A stretch of 64,000 bases of DNA. Origin: Verrucomicrobiaceae bacterium. Its GTDB lineage: Bacteria; Verrucomicrobiota; Verrucomicrobiia; Verrucomicrobiales; Verrucomicrobiaceae. Position 1 is the stretch's first letter. Every line of letters starts with the position of its first letter. This document shows positions 8,851 to 18,142 of the stretch, one piece after another. The position numbers and the translations under genes were made by a program. Location: NCBI GenBank assembly GCA_027484445.1, contig JAIXSY010000025.1:372001-436000 (forward strand), read 5' to 3'. A model generated the notes under the pieces. The model was not told where the DNA came from. It did not search any database and saw only the letters and a list, made by a program, of their open reading frames with translations.

Positions 8851-9594
8851 TTACCACTCGCCTTCGCGCTGGAATTTCATGCGGGCGTTATGGCTGAATT
8901 GTCTTCCGGCTTCGGCAAGGTTGGCGAGCACCTGCCCGCTACTGAGTCCAGCACTTCCACGGGCAGCAGGGATCACGGTCTGGCACTCATTGGCATCCAT
9001 GAAGCGCGCAGCTTCGAGAATGAGAGGCTGCGCCTCCGGCTCGATCACGATGAAACCGTGCTTGTCAGCGTGAATCAGATCACCGGGGGCGATTTTCCGG
9101 CCAAAGACCTCAACCTCACAGTTCCAGCGCACGGGATGCACGTGCGCATGACCGACACAAAGACGACGAGCAAGCGCCTTGAAGCCTGCATTGGTCATTT
9201 CATCGACGTCACGGATGGCACCATCGACGATGGTGCCCACACAACCCAGAGCTCGGTGCATGTTGCTGTTCACCTCACCCCAGAAGGAGCCCGTAACGCG
9301 CGGTTTGTCGAGATCCTGCACGCAGACAATCTTTGGTCCGGCAAGGCTGGTAACGTAGCGACGATACTCGTTCCAACCATCGGGATTTGACTCACGATGC
9401 ATTTTGTTGCTCGGCTCAATGACCACCGTGATGGCATAGCCGACCATCGGCCCCATCTGCGGCATGAAGTCCCGAGTTTCTTCGAGATTGAATGCATCAG
9501 CAGCAGGATCACGCAGAGTGATCTGCTCCCAACCATTGTAGATCGTGGGCGTGTTCCAGCGCTTGAGTTGGAGGAGTTCGGAGTGAAGCAACAT
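8851..9594 (-). CDS. RraA family protein (aldolase/decarboxylase-like)
   Basis: A 247-residue protein of the RraA / 4-hydroxy-4-methyl-2-oxoglutarate aldolase family. The family signature is clear: a GSFWGEV segment, then GTIVDGAIRD, and further on a GDLIHAD segment. Members act as metal-dependent aldolases or decarboxylases of 2-oxo acids, and catabolic versions are common beside sugar-acid genes. It is the first gene of a three-gene operon, 20 bases before the sialidase. Upstream in-frame starts exist at 9636 (ATG), 9663 (ATG) and 9681 (GTG); these would place the coding start inside or above the inverted repeat at 9643-9663, so I prefer 9594, although no clear ribosome site supports it. 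Confidence 0.78.
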   Translation of the reverse strand: MLLHSELLQLKRWNTPTIYNGWEQITLRDPAADAFNLEETRDFMPQMGPMVGYAITVVIEPSNKMHRESNPDGWNEYRRYVTSLAGPKIVCVQDLDKPRVTGSFWGEVNSNMHRALGCVGTIVDGAIRDVDEMTNAGFKALARRLCVGHAHVHPVRWNCEVEVFGRKIAPGDLIHADKHGFIVIEPEAQPLILEAARFMDANECQTVIPAARGSAGLSSGQVLANLAEAGRQFSHNARMKFQREGEW

Positions 9595-9642
9595 GAACGG
9601 GGAAAGGCTAGGCACAGAAACGCGGACGGAACGCATTTCTAG

Positions 9643-9663
9643 ATGGTCAAATCCATTGACCAT
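9643..9663. promoter_or_regulatory. Candidate operator (8-5-8 inverted repeat)
   Basis: Perfect 8-base arms ATGGTCAA / TTGACCAT separated by 5 bases, lying in the gap between the divergent RraA operon and the GntR-type regulator gene. TGGTC...GACCA half-sites are in the style of GntR-family operators. It is most simply the binding site through which the regulator controls both itself and the operon. No binding data; inferred from symmetry and position. Confidence 0.6.
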
Positions 9664-9691
9664 GTTTGGCTGAAGTTTCACCCATCAACTC

Positions 9692-10753
9692 ATGCCGAGT
9701 CTTCCACCACGCCCCTCTCTTGTTCGTCATGGTGCCGACTTTTTGCGTCAGCGTATTCTGCGTGGGGAATGCCCCGAAAAGCTGCCTTCCGAACGAAAAC
9801 TCTGCACTCAACTGGGCCTCAGCCGCCCAACCTTGCGGGCCATTTTGCATGAACTAGAACGCGAGGGAATGATTTCCTGCGTGACCCAAAGACAACGTCA
9901 TGTGCTACAGCCGGTGAAACCATGGGAAGAACCAAAAACTGAAAAGCTGATAGTGCTGCTGACTCCCGTGACGACACAGTTGATGCCTCCTTTTGTTCTT
10001 TTCTGGGTCGATACGCTGCGCGAACTCTTGGCAGCATCAGGCTTTCGTTTGGAAATCCATGCCTCAGCGGCATGCTACCAGAACCGACCAAATCCAGCGC
10101 TAAAAAAAATCATCCAACGCTTACCCGCCAAAGGGTGGCTTTTGTTCCGTTCGACAAAGGCGATGCAAGATTGGTTTGGCCAACAGCATTTGCCAGTGGC
10201 ACTAGCAGGCAGTTGTGCCGCAGGGGTGGCTTTGCCCTCCGTGGACATTGACTACCGGGCTTTATGCCGTCATGCGGCGCATCTTCTTTTGCAAAAGGGA
10301 CACCACCGCCTCGCGCTACTGCTGCCCGATGGATCTCATGGTGGCGATGCAGAAAGTGAACTCGGCTTTCGGGAAGCGTGCACAAAGCCAGGGATGGCCT
10401 CGGTTCATCGTCATTCAGAGAGCCCTGAGGCAGTGATTGCTCTACTGGATCGACTTTTGCGCCAACGCGCTGCACCCACAGCCTTCCTAGTCGCACGATC
10501 CACACACACACTGACGGTGGTCACTCATCTGCTGCGCTTGCGGCATCAGTTGCCGCGGGATTTTGCCATCCTTTCACGCGACGATGATGCCTTCCTGGCA
10601 CACCTTGTTCCGCAGATCACGCGTTACACGACTGACCCTTCGAAGTTCGCGAAGCGCCTTTCCAAACTTGTTCTCGAGCTAGCTCAAACGGGTCACACAA
10701 GCACGAAGCCCGTTCGGCTGATGCCCGATCTGGTCAAAGGCGAGACCGTATGA
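9692..10753 (+). CDS. GntR-type HTH / LacI-like sensor transcription regulator
   Basis: A 353-residue chimeric regulator. The N-terminus (about 8-70) is a GntR winged helix: short helix, LPSERKLCTQLGLSRPTLR recognition region, then LEREGMI wing. The rest (about 85-350) resembles the periplasmic-binding-type sensor of LacI/GalR regulators (VDIDYRALCRHAAHLLL, ALLLPDG, AFLVARSTH). This GntR-LacI arrangement is the one seen in AraR-type repressors, which bind sugars. It is divergent from the RraA-sialidase-oxidoreductase operon with an inverted repeat between them, so it probably represses that operon until a sugar or sugar acid is present. An upstream in-frame start is possible but would run into the operator. 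Confidence 0.8.
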   Translation: MPSLPPRPSLVRHGADFLRQRILRGECPEKLPSERKLCTQLGLSRPTLRAILHELEREGMISCVTQRQRHVLQPVKPWEEPKTEKLIVLLTPVTTQLMPPFVLFWVDTLRELLAASGFRLEIHASAACYQNRPNPALKKIIQRLPAKGWLLFRSTKAMQDWFGQQHLPVALAGSCAAGVALPSVDIDYRALCRHAAHLLLQKGHHRLALLLPDGSHGGDAESELGFREACTKPGMASVHRHSESPEAVIALLDRLLRQRAAPTAFLVARSTHTLTVVTHLLRLRHQLPRDFAILSRDDDAFLAHLVPQITRYTTDPSKFAKRLSKLVLELAQTGHTSTKPVRLMPDLVKGETV

Positions 10754-10777
10754 TGCGATGAGGCATCATCGCTTAAC

Positions 10778-10805
10778 AAAAAAACTGCCTTGGGGAGCAA
10801 GGCAG
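10778..10805 (-). terminator. Rho-independent terminator of thrS
   Basis: Eight-base perfect stem (10785-10792 with 10798-10805, CTGCCTTG / CAAGGCAG), 5-base loop, followed on the minus strand by seven T (10778-10784 as A on the plus strand). It sits just after the thrS stop codon. Confidence 0.85.
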
Positions 10806-10833
10806 CCTGATTATGTGCAATCAAGGAACCAAG

Positions 10834-12792
10834 TCAGAGACTGCGTCCCCTGACTTCAGCCGTGATTTCTTCCAGGAACTGGGCCACTGGCTTCACTCCG
10901 AGGTCGCCCTTCTTGCTATGGCGAACGGCCACAGACTGCGCAGCGGCTTCTTTTTCACCAAGCACTAGCATGTAGGGCACCTTGTCGAGCTGAGCGAGAC
11001 GGATCTTGGCACCGATCTTATCGGCATCGTCGTTGAGCGTGACACGAAGACCGGCAGCTTTGAGCTGCTCAAAGACTTCGTTCGCAAAGGCATCGACCTT
11101 TTCACTGATGGTCAGAATGCGCACCTGCTCGGGGGCGAGCCACGTCGGGAAATGCCCAGCGAAGTGTTCGATGAGCACGCCCGTGAAGCGCTCCATGCTG
11201 CCAAAGGGCGCACGGTGGATCATGACCGGGCGGTGCGGCTTGTTGTCTGCGCCGGTGTAGCTGAGGTCAAAACGAATCGGCAATTGGTAGTCCACCTGCA
11301 CGGTGCCGAGCTGCCATTCGCGGCCGATGACGTCCTTGATGACAAAATCAATCTTCGGACCGTAGAAGGCAGCCTCGCCTGGTTCTTCGCTGAAAGGCAC
11401 CCCCAAAGTTTTCGCCGCTTCTCGGCAAGCGGCTTCGGCACGGTCCCACTGCTCGGGGCTGCCGGTGTATTTGCCACTGTCGGGGTCACGCAAGCCAACG
11501 CGTACGCGGTAGTCGGACATCCCCAGGGTATTGAGCACCACTTTGACAAGGGAAAGGCAGCCCAGCACTTCAGCAGCAACTTGATCCTCCGTGCAGAACA
11601 GGTGAGCATCATCCTGGGTGAAGCCGCGCACGCGGGTCATGCCGTTCAGTTCACCACTTTGTTCCCAGCGATACACCGTGCCAAATTCGGCGAGTCGCAC
11701 CGGCAAGTCGCGATAGCTGCGTGGCTGACTGGCGAAGATTTTGATGTGATGCGGGCAGTTCATCGGCTTCAGCAAAAAGCCATCCAGCAGCTTCTCGGCG
11801 TCCATGATGCGCTCTTTGCCGATCATCTCTCTTCCGGTTCGCTCATTCATCTGTGCAGCGAACTGAGCGGAACAGGCGTCGATACGCGCCGTCATCTCTG
11901 CACAAGAGCATCCCTCATGGGCGATTTGTTCGAGCTGGTCCGGCTCCATGATGGCCGGGAACTGCGCGTCTTTGTAATAAGGAAAGTGGCCGCTGGTTTT
12001 GTACAGCGCTAGCTTGCCGATGTGCGGGGTGAAGACCTGACTGTAGCCTTGCTTGCGCAACTCCTCGCTGATGAAGGTCTGAAGCTCTTGGCGGAGGGTG
12101 GCACCGTTTGGTGTCCAAAGGATGAGGCCCTGGCCCACGTCTTCGTCGATGTGGAAAAGCTTCAGTTCCTTGCCCAGGCGTCGATGGTCGCGTTTCTTGG
12201 CTTCTTCCAAGCGCACGAAGTAGGCTTCTAGCTCTTCCTTGCTTTCAAAGGCGGTGCCATAGAGCCGCTGGAGCTGTCCCTTGCTCTCATCGCCCATGTA
12301 GAAGGAGCTGGAGACCGAGGTGATCTTCACATTTTTGCACTTGCTGGTGTAGCCAACGTGCGGTCCGGCGCAGAGGTCGATGAAGTCGCCGTTTTGGAAG
12401 CAGGAGATCTCTTCGCCCTCAGGGATTTTTTCGATGAGGTCGAGCTTGAAGCGGCTCTCATTGCCCGGACGCTCGCTCAGGCCACCAAGACGTCCACTTT
12501 TGGCAAGCGCGATGGCTTCCTCACGGCTGATGACTTTCTTTTCAAAACGCTGGTTTTCCTTGGCGATCTTTTTCATCTCTGCCTCGATCTTCTCGAAATC
12601 ATCCGGAGTGAGGCGGTGCTTCATGTCGAAGTCGTAGTAGAAGCCATTTTCCACGGGGGGGCCGTAGGCAAACTGAGCATCTGGCCAAATCCGCAAAATC
12701 GCGGTGGCCATGACGTGGGCACAGGAGTGGCGCAGGCGCTCCAGATCAGACATCTGGGCGCGTTCTTCGAGGGTCTTGCGTTCGGCGGACAT
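10834..12792 (-). CDS. thrS: Threonyl-tRNA synthetase lacking the TGS domain
   Basis: Class II threonyl-tRNA synthetase, 652 residues. The editing domain starts almost at once with HSCAH (residues 22-26) and continues to DLCAGPHV; the catalytic core has motif 2, zinc ligands in KPMNCPHH, QDDAH and MIHRAPFG, and motif 3 in GSMERFTG. The roughly 60-residue N-terminal TGS domain of the E. coli enzyme is missing. Instead there is an insertion of about 50 residues in the catalytic domain between YKDAQFPAI and KPMNCPHH, containing a Cys pair (EGCSCAEM) and a further Cys. The ATG at 12792 is chosen because the upstream in-frame codons begin with TTG and encode a Pro/Arg-rich stretch. A terminator follows. 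Confidence 0.95.
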   Translation of the reverse strand: MSAERKTLEERAQMSDLERLRHSCAHVMATAILRIWPDAQFAYGPPVENGFYYDFDMKHRLTPDDFEKIEAEMKKIAKENQRFEKKVISREEAIALAKSGRLGGLSERPGNESRFKLDLIEKIPEGEEISCFQNGDFIDLCAGPHVGYTSKCKNVKITSVSSSFYMGDESKGQLQRLYGTAFESKEELEAYFVRLEEAKKRDHRRLGKELKLFHIDEDVGQGLILWTPNGATLRQELQTFISEELRKQGYSQVFTPHIGKLALYKTSGHFPYYKDAQFPAIMEPDQLEQIAHEGCSCAEMTARIDACSAQFAAQMNERTGREMIGKERIMDAEKLLDGFLLKPMNCPHHIKIFASQPRSYRDLPVRLAEFGTVYRWEQSGELNGMTRVRGFTQDDAHLFCTEDQVAAEVLGCLSLVKVVLNTLGMSDYRVRVGLRDPDSGKYTGSPEQWDRAEAACREAAKTLGVPFSEEPGEAAFYGPKIDFVIKDVIGREWQLGTVQVDYQLPIRFDLSYTGADNKPHRPVMIHRAPFGSMERFTGVLIEHFAGHFPTWLAPEQVRILTISEKVDAFANEVFEQLKAAGLRVTLNDDADKIGAKIRLAQLDKVPYMLVLGEKEAAAQSVAVRHSKKGDLGVKPVAQFLEEITAEVRGRSL

Positions 12793-13014
12793 GAGGGAAA
12801 GGGGCGCGGAGTGTGGCGCAGGATGGGCGGAGCGCAAGAGGCGGGGTAGTTTGAGGAACTTTCTGGGCAATCATGACCATGAACGCCTAGCAAAGAGAGT
12901 GACAGCCGGACGGGGAGAGAAACGTGATAGACTCACCCTTCCCCTTCGTAGTCATTGCCCCCCCATCCTCTTTCCTGCCAAGAGTCGAATGCCTCGCCAT
13001 TGGCAGACTTCACC

Positions 13015-14739
13015 ATGAGATTCCTGATCCCCATGACACCGCTTTGTCGTCCCCTTCTTTTGTTGGGGACGTTGGCGATGCTTTTGAGCAGCTGCACGCA
13101 GGGTTTTTACAAAAAGTGGGCCGACAAAGAGGTGTTTGGTATTCTGAAGAAAAAATCACAAGCTGTTGCTGGGGCAGAAGATGACGAACTGCAAAGCATC
13201 ACCCCGCCGCCGCCAGTGAATTTAGCCGAGCTAGAGAAGCAGGCAGATGCTGCAGATTTTTTGGGGGAACGAGCCGTGGTGGAACAAGGGGCTCGTGTGC
13301 TCAGCCTGCCGGATGCGCTGGACTTTGCTGTGCATCGCAACCGGACATACCTCGGGCGCAAAGAGCGCGTGTATCGCAGCGCACTGGCCCTAACGGAGAC
13401 GCGACAGCAATTTGGCCCTATTGCAGATGGCCAAGGAGGCATCACTGTGGCTGAGGCACAGCGCCATCAGGCCAGCGTGAACGACTTCGTGCGCACGTCA
13501 TCACTCTCCTCAGATGGACAAGTCGGGCTGAGCTACCTGATGAAAACTGGCGCGCGCCTGGCCATGAATCTGAGCAGTGACTTCACCCGACTCTTCACCG
13601 GACAGGCTAGCCGGGTGAGCGACTCGCTGGCTGCCGTCTCGATCACCCAACCTCTGCTGCGCGGTGCGGGCGTGCTCGTCGCAGCAGAGCCACTGCGCCA
13701 GGACGAGCGGGATGTGCTCTACGAGATCCGCGACTTCACCCAATATCGAAAGACCTTTGTGGTGGACATCGCGCGCCAGTATCTGCGCACCCTTCAGGCA
13801 CGTGAACAGGCACGGAACCGCTACATCGCCTACCGGGCATCGCTGGGGTCTCTGGAACGTGACCGAGCTCTTGCCGAGGCCAATCTGCGCTCTCAATCCC
13901 AGCTGAAGCAGATCGAACAAGGTAGCATCACCTATGAACGGCAATGGATCACTGCCGTGCGTGCTTATGAAGACCAACTCGATGACCTGAAGATCACCCT
14001 GGGACTACCTGTCACAGAAAAGCTGGTGCTCGATACCCATGAACTCAAGAAGCTAGAGGTCATCGATCCCGAAGCTAGCTTGGACTCACTGATCGATACC
14101 GCGCTGATCACGCGGCTGGATCTTTTCAATCAACGCGACCGTGTTTATGACACTCAGCGTCGAATCAAAATCGCCCACCAGGGCACCTACCCAACGGTGA
14201 ATGCCTTGGCAGGATACAACATTGGCAGCCCCAGCGTGCCCAGTGCCACGAACACAGCAGCCAACGCCAGCCTTGGCCTCAATCACCGTCAGCGCACCAT
14301 GCAGGGGGGGTTGGACATTGACCTAAATCTGAACACCCTGCCCGAACGAAATGATCTGCGAAACGCGCAGATCGATGAACAAGCAGCCCTGCGTGCACTG
14401 GAATTGGCAGAGGAAGAGCTGCGCGGCACCATCCGCGCCGATTGGCGCGCCCTGCGTGTGGCTCGTCGGCAATATGATCTAGCTGTGAAAGGCCTGGAAC
14501 TGTCCCAAAAACGACTGGAAATCGAAGAAGCTCTGATGGCAGAAGGTCAGGGCACCGCGCGTGACATTGTGGAATCTCAGGATCGACTGATCGTCGCTCG
14601 GGACTTGGTCATTTCCACATTGATCGATCACAATCTAGCCCGTCTGCAGCTCTGGACTGACATGGGCGTGCTGTTCATTCGGAAAGATGCGCGTTGGGCA
14701 GACGTATTGAAACAAGAGAAGCCTCAAGGAGAATCCTAA
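13015..14739 (+). CDS. TolC-like outer membrane efflux lipoprotein
   Basis: A 574-residue member of the outer membrane efflux protein (TolC/OprM) family. It starts with a lipoprotein signal ending in LLSSC (Cys27), then long coiled-coil-prone stretches rich in Ala, Gln, Arg and Leu with the paired repeats expected of the family, such as AEANLRSQSQLKQIEQG and AVKGLELSQKRLEIEEAL. It would form the outer-membrane channel of a tripartite pump. It begins an operon: the periplasmic adaptor gene starts 11 bases after its stop, then the ATPase. The ATG at 13015 is used because it gives the lipoprotein signal; a start at 12955 would add unrelated residues. Confidence 0.87.
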   Translation: MRFLIPMTPLCRPLLLLGTLAMLLSSCTQGFYKKWADKEVFGILKKKSQAVAGAEDDELQSITPPPPVNLAELEKQADAADFLGERAVVEQGARVLSLPDALDFAVHRNRTYLGRKERVYRSALALTETRQQFGPIADGQGGITVAEAQRHQASVNDFVRTSSLSSDGQVGLSYLMKTGARLAMNLSSDFTRLFTGQASRVSDSLAAVSITQPLLRGAGVLVAAEPLRQDERDVLYEIRDFTQYRKTFVVDIARQYLRTLQAREQARNRYIAYRASLGSLERDRALAEANLRSQSQLKQIEQGSITYERQWITAVRAYEDQLDDLKITLGLPVTEKLVLDTHELKKLEVIDPEASLDSLIDTALITRLDLFNQRDRVYDTQRRIKIAHQGTYPTVNALAGYNIGSPSVPSATNTAANASLGLNHRQRTMQGGLDIDLNLNTLPERNDLRNAQIDEQAALRALELAEEELRGTIRADWRALRVARRQYDLAVKGLELSQKRLEIEEALMAEGQGTARDIVESQDRLIVARDLVISTLIDHNLARLQLWTDMGVLFIRKDARWADVLKQEKPQGES

Positions 14740-14750
14740 CCCGAAAGACG

Positions 14751-16592
14751 ATGAAGACAAAGGCACCCTGGAAAACTTGGTCACTCGTCACCCTCGCCAT
14801 AGGGGTGGCGGTGACTTGGTGGTGGATGTCTGGCCGTGGGGAAGAAACCTCGACAGTTCCTACCTTTTCTGCTGCTCGTGGCCCACTTCAGGTCAGCGTC
14901 CTGCAGGGCGGGGAAATCCGCGCCTTGCGCAATGTCGAGATCAAATCAGAAATCGAGACACCTACCAAAATCCTCAGCATCATACCTGAAGGTTACCTCG
15001 TCACAGAGGAAGACATCAAGGAAGGCAAAGTGTTGGTGGAACTCGACAATTCCGACCTCAAGGCTCGCATTCAGGATCACGAGATCGAATTTCAGACCAC
15101 AGTTTCGAACTACATTGATGCTGATGAAGGCCGTGAAATCCAGCGCAGTGAAAACCAATCCCTCATCCGCGACATGAAGGAAGTCAGTAGCTTCGCCCTA
15201 ATGGACTTCGAAAAATACCTGGGTCGCGAGTTATCTGCCCGTGTGCTCGCCGATGCAGGTCTGCCATCGAACATCGCTGCTTTGGATAAATTCGTCACGA
15301 TCCTAGACACTCAGGCGAATACACCGACCGATCCTGCGCTCGCGTTGAATAACAAGGAAGCGACAGGCGAGAAAAAAGTGCCAAGCACGAAAGGGCCCAT
15401 CAAGACGGTAAAGCATGACCGCATCGACTTTTCTCCTTTCCTTCAGCAAATGGGAGAAAACGGCGATGGGGAAGCTCAACAAAAATTGCGTCAGCTTGAA
15501 GATGAGCTGCTGCTACGCCGCTCTGAATTGGCTGTCAGCAAACAAAAGGTCGAAGCCTCCGAGCGGCTTTCAGCGCGCAGTTTCATTTCCAAGGCTCAGC
15601 TTGAAAACGATCAGGTGAACTTTGAAAAGGTAACTCTGGCCGTGAAGACAGCGGAAACCCAGCTGGACTTGTTCAAGAAATATGAGTTCTCCAAGCAATG
15701 CGCCCTTCTGCTATCCGAATATCGAGAAAGCCTGACCAAGCTGGAGCGCACAGTGCGGGCGAATCGATCCAAAATGGCACAAGCCGAAACCAGATTCCAG
15801 ACCTCAAAGCGACGTTACGAGATGGAACTGGCCAAACGGGAAAACCTGGATCAGCAATTGAAGGCCTGCACCATCCGCGCCACACAGGCAGGTCTGGTCG
15901 CCTATGGCGACTTGGACGCGAGCAGCTCTTACAACTACACCAACAGCATCGAGGAAGGTGCCAGCGTGAGACTTCGCCAGTCCATCCTGACCATACCAGA
16001 CATGTCTCAAATGGGCGTGCACGTGAAAGTCCACGAATCCCAGGTCAAGAAGGTGAAGATCGGACAAATCGCGCTGATTCGTGTCGATGCAGAGCCTGGC
16101 AAAGTCTTGCAAGGACGCGTCGCAGAACTGGCGCTGATGCCTGATTCCTCCAGCAGCCGATACACCCCCAACCTCAAGGTTTACCCCTGCACAGTTCACA
16201 TTGATGGGCTGCATCCTTGGCTCAAACCAGGCATGAATGCGAAGGTGGAAATCATCGTCGATCAGCTTTCTGACGTGGTTTTTGTGCCTGTGCAATCCGT
16301 GGAAGTCGAGCAAGACAAGCACTTCTGCTACATACGCAATGGGACACGTCTGGAGCGTCGCCCGATCCAGACTGGTGTTTTCAATGACGAATTCATTGAG
16401 ATTCGAGGAGGCCTGCAACCTGGTGAGGCAGTGGCCCTTTCTCTGCCAAAGAAAGCCGTGACTGATGATGCAGGCCCAGCGGCCTTGCCTGGAGAATCCA
16501 CACCAGGTGCTCCCAGGGAAAAACCCGCCAAGTCAGCACCAGGGAAAGCCAAGGAAGTCGCTGCCGCAGGAAAAGCGCAACCCGCTTCCTGA
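14751..16592 (+). CDS. HlyD/MacA-like periplasmic adaptor subunit
   Basis: A 613-residue membrane-fusion protein, longer than usual for MacA (about 370). It has one N-terminal membrane segment (about 10-26), a lipoyl-type half near GEIRALRNVEIKSEI and GKVLVELDNSDLKARI, a long coiled-coil region (about 110-390), the second lipoyl half, then the beta-barrel region and a Pro/Ala/Lys-rich tail. The extra length lies in the coiled-coil zone. It should link the inner-membrane pump to the TolC-like lipoprotein encoded just upstream. The start at 14751 follows the upstream stop by 11 bases. Confidence 0.87.
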   Translation: MKTKAPWKTWSLVTLAIGVAVTWWWMSGRGEETSTVPTFSAARGPLQVSVLQGGEIRALRNVEIKSEIETPTKILSIIPEGYLVTEEDIKEGKVLVELDNSDLKARIQDHEIEFQTTVSNYIDADEGREIQRSENQSLIRDMKEVSSFALMDFEKYLGRELSARVLADAGLPSNIAALDKFVTILDTQANTPTDPALALNNKEATGEKKVPSTKGPIKTVKHDRIDFSPFLQQMGENGDGEAQQKLRQLEDELLLRRSELAVSKQKVEASERLSARSFISKAQLENDQVNFEKVTLAVKTAETQLDLFKKYEFSKQCALLLSEYRESLTKLERTVRANRSKMAQAETRFQTSKRRYEMELAKRENLDQQLKACTIRATQAGLVAYGDLDASSSYNYTNSIEEGASVRLRQSILTIPDMSQMGVHVKVHESQVKKVKIGQIALIRVDAEPGKVLQGRVAELALMPDSSSSRYTPNLKVYPCTVHIDGLHPWLKPGMNAKVEIIVDQLSDVVFVPVQSVEVEQDKHFCYIRNGTRLERRPIQTGVFNDEFIEIRGGLQPGEAVALSLPKKAVTDDAGPAALPGESTPGAPREKPAKSAPGKAKEVAAAGKAQPAS

Positions 16593-16661
16593 AGGCTTGA
16601 TGGGCCTTTCTGCAAAAGGCTTCCCTTCCCATTACTGCCAATCGTTTCGCTTCCCTGGCAC

Positions 16662-17384
16662 ATGCCCGAACCTATCATTAGCCTTCGAGACATCCGCAAA
16701 TCCTACAAGATGGGAGACATGGTGAGCCAAGTGCTGCAAGGGGTGTCTTTCGACATCTATCCGGGTGAATACGTCTGCATCATGGGCCCCTCCGGTTGCG
16801 GCAAATCCACGCTGCTGAATGTGCTAGGCTGCCTCGACCAGCCGACTTCCGGCGACTACCTGCTTGGGGGCCAAAATGTGGCGCATCTGGAGGACGATGC
16901 CCTCTCGGAAGCTCGCAACCGCAACCTCGGCTTCATCTTCCAAAGCTACAATCTGATCCAGCAGCTTACGGTTCTCGAAAACATCGCCGTGCCCATGTAT
17001 TACGGCGGCGCGGAAGATGCCAAAATGCGAGAGGTGGCAGAAAAACTAGCCACTCAGGTAGGACTGAGTCACCGACTTCATCACAAGCCCACCGAACTCT
17101 CAGGAGGACAACAGCAGCGTGTGGCCATCGCCCGAGCTCTCTCGAACAACCCACTGGTCATCCTTGCGGACGAGGCCACGGGGAATCTGGACAGCAAATC
17201 GGGCCAAGAGATTTTAGCCCTTTTTGATGAGCTGAATGCACAAGGTCGCACGCTGGTCTTCGTGACTCATGATGAGCGCATGGTGGAGCGCTGCTCACGC
17301 ATCATCCGTTTGAAGGACGGTCTGCTGGACCGTGATGAGCCCGGCGCGCGGCCTAGGACAAGCATTGCAGCTTCCACGATTTGA
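16662..17384 (+). CDS. MacB/LolD-like ABC transporter ATP-binding protein
   Basis: A 240-residue ABC ATPase of the MacB/LolD/FtsE group. Walker [10 protein letters not shown] (residues 42-50), Q-loop FIFQSYNLI, signature [15 protein letters not shown], Walker [16 protein letters not shown] and the switch His in VTHDERM are all intact. It would energise a FtsX-type permease. It follows the TolC-like and adaptor genes in the same direction, but no permease gene follows; the next gene is an unrelated phosphatidyltransferase. A MacB-like permease without its own ATPase domain lies at 23989-25311 on the other strand and is the obvious candidate partner. Confidence 0.93.
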   Translation: MPEPIISLRDIRKSYKMGDMVSQVLQGVSFDIYPGEYVCIMGPSGCGKSTLLNVLGCLDQPTSGDYLLGGQNVAHLEDDALSEARNRNLGFIFQSYNLIQQLTVLENIAVPMYYGGAEDAKMREVAEKLATQVGLSHRLHHKPTELSGGQQQRVAIARALSNNPLVILADEATGNLDSKSGQEILALFDELNAQGRTLVFVTHDERMVERCSRIIRLKDGLLDRDEPGARPRTSIAASTI

Positions 17385-17398
17385 GATTAGTGACAGGC

Positions 17399-18112
17399 AT
17401 GGATGCCATGCCAAGCAAAGGCCCACGCCGAGAACTCAAGTCACGTCGGACCCGTTGGGCGCAGACCCTAGCGCGCTGGGCCTGCGCTTCCGGTTTATCT
17501 GCGAATGCCATCTCGGTCATTAGCATTCTGTTCGCGGGCCTATCCTTCATGGCCTATCTGCTCGCGCCAGAAATGAAGACACCAGCACAAGCAGCGTCTG
17601 CATGGTTCATCGCTGCGCTTGGCATCCAGCTGCGTCTGCTCTGCAACATGCTCGATGGAATGGTGGCGGTCGAAGGTGGCAAAGGAACCTACACCGGCCC
17701 CATCTACAACGAAGCTCCAGACCGCATCGCAGACGTGTTGATCTTGGTCGGCGCTGGTTACAGCACGAATGTCGAGCCCGGTGTCATCAAACTCTGGGGC
17801 GAACTTCCTTTAGGCTGGGCCTGCGCTGTTTTAGCGATGGGAACCGCTTATGTCCGACTGCTGCAAGGCACGCTCACCGGCAGGCAAAGCTTCATGGGGC
17901 CGATGGCCAAGCAGCACCGAATGGCAGTGCTAACCCTGGGCACCCTGGCAGGAGCAGGCGTTCAGATGTTTGAATCTCAGATCGCTGCTCCCGAAATCGA
18001 CTTTTTGAAGATCAGCCTGATCGTCATTTTCCTCGGTTCGGCATTCACCTGTTTTCGACGGTTAGCATTGACCGTCAGAGAATTGCGAGAACAAAAGCCT
18101 CCAGAGGACTAA
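17399..18112 (+). CDS. CDP-alcohol phosphatidyltransferase family protein
   Basis: A 237-residue membrane protein with about five to six hydrophobic segments. A CDP-alcohol phosphatidyltransferase-type motif can be read as NMLDGMVA ... NEAPDRIAD, a variant of the usual D-x2-DG-x2-AR-x8-G-x3-D-x3-D pattern in which the second half is NE-x-PDR-x2-D. Family members transfer a phospho-alcohol from a CDP-linked donor to lipid or inositol acceptors; the acceptor here is unknown. The ATG at 17399 lies just after the ATPase stop; an in-frame TTG at 17381 would overlap the ATPase gene. The stop codon lies between the arms of the terminator at 18097-18137. Confidence 0.82.
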   Translation: MDAMPSKGPRRELKSRRTRWAQTLARWACASGLSANAISVISILFAGLSFMAYLLAPEMKTPAQAASAWFIAALGIQLRLLCNMLDGMVAVEGGKGTYTGPIYNEAPDRIADVLILVGAGYSTNVEPGVIKLWGELPLGWACAVLAMGTAYVRLLQGTLTGRQSFMGPMAKQHRMAVLTLGTLAGAGVQMFESQIAAPEIDFLKISLIVIFLGSAFTCFRRLALTVRELREQKPPED

Positions 18113-18137
18113 GCGATGCCCTCTGGAGGGTTGTTTT
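18097..18137 (+). terminator. Hairpin terminator overlapping the end of the phosphatidyltransferase gene
   Basis: Ten-base perfect stem CCTCCAGAGG / CCTCTGGAGG (18098-18107 and 18120-18129) with the stop codon in the loop, followed by G-TTGTTTT. It ends the efflux-operon transcript. Confidence 0.78.
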
Positions 18138-18142
18138 GAGCC

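Noticed and set aside
10755..10772. Seven-base stem hairpin after the GntR-type regulator gene
   Set aside because: No T run follows; may assist termination but not supported as an intrinsic terminator.
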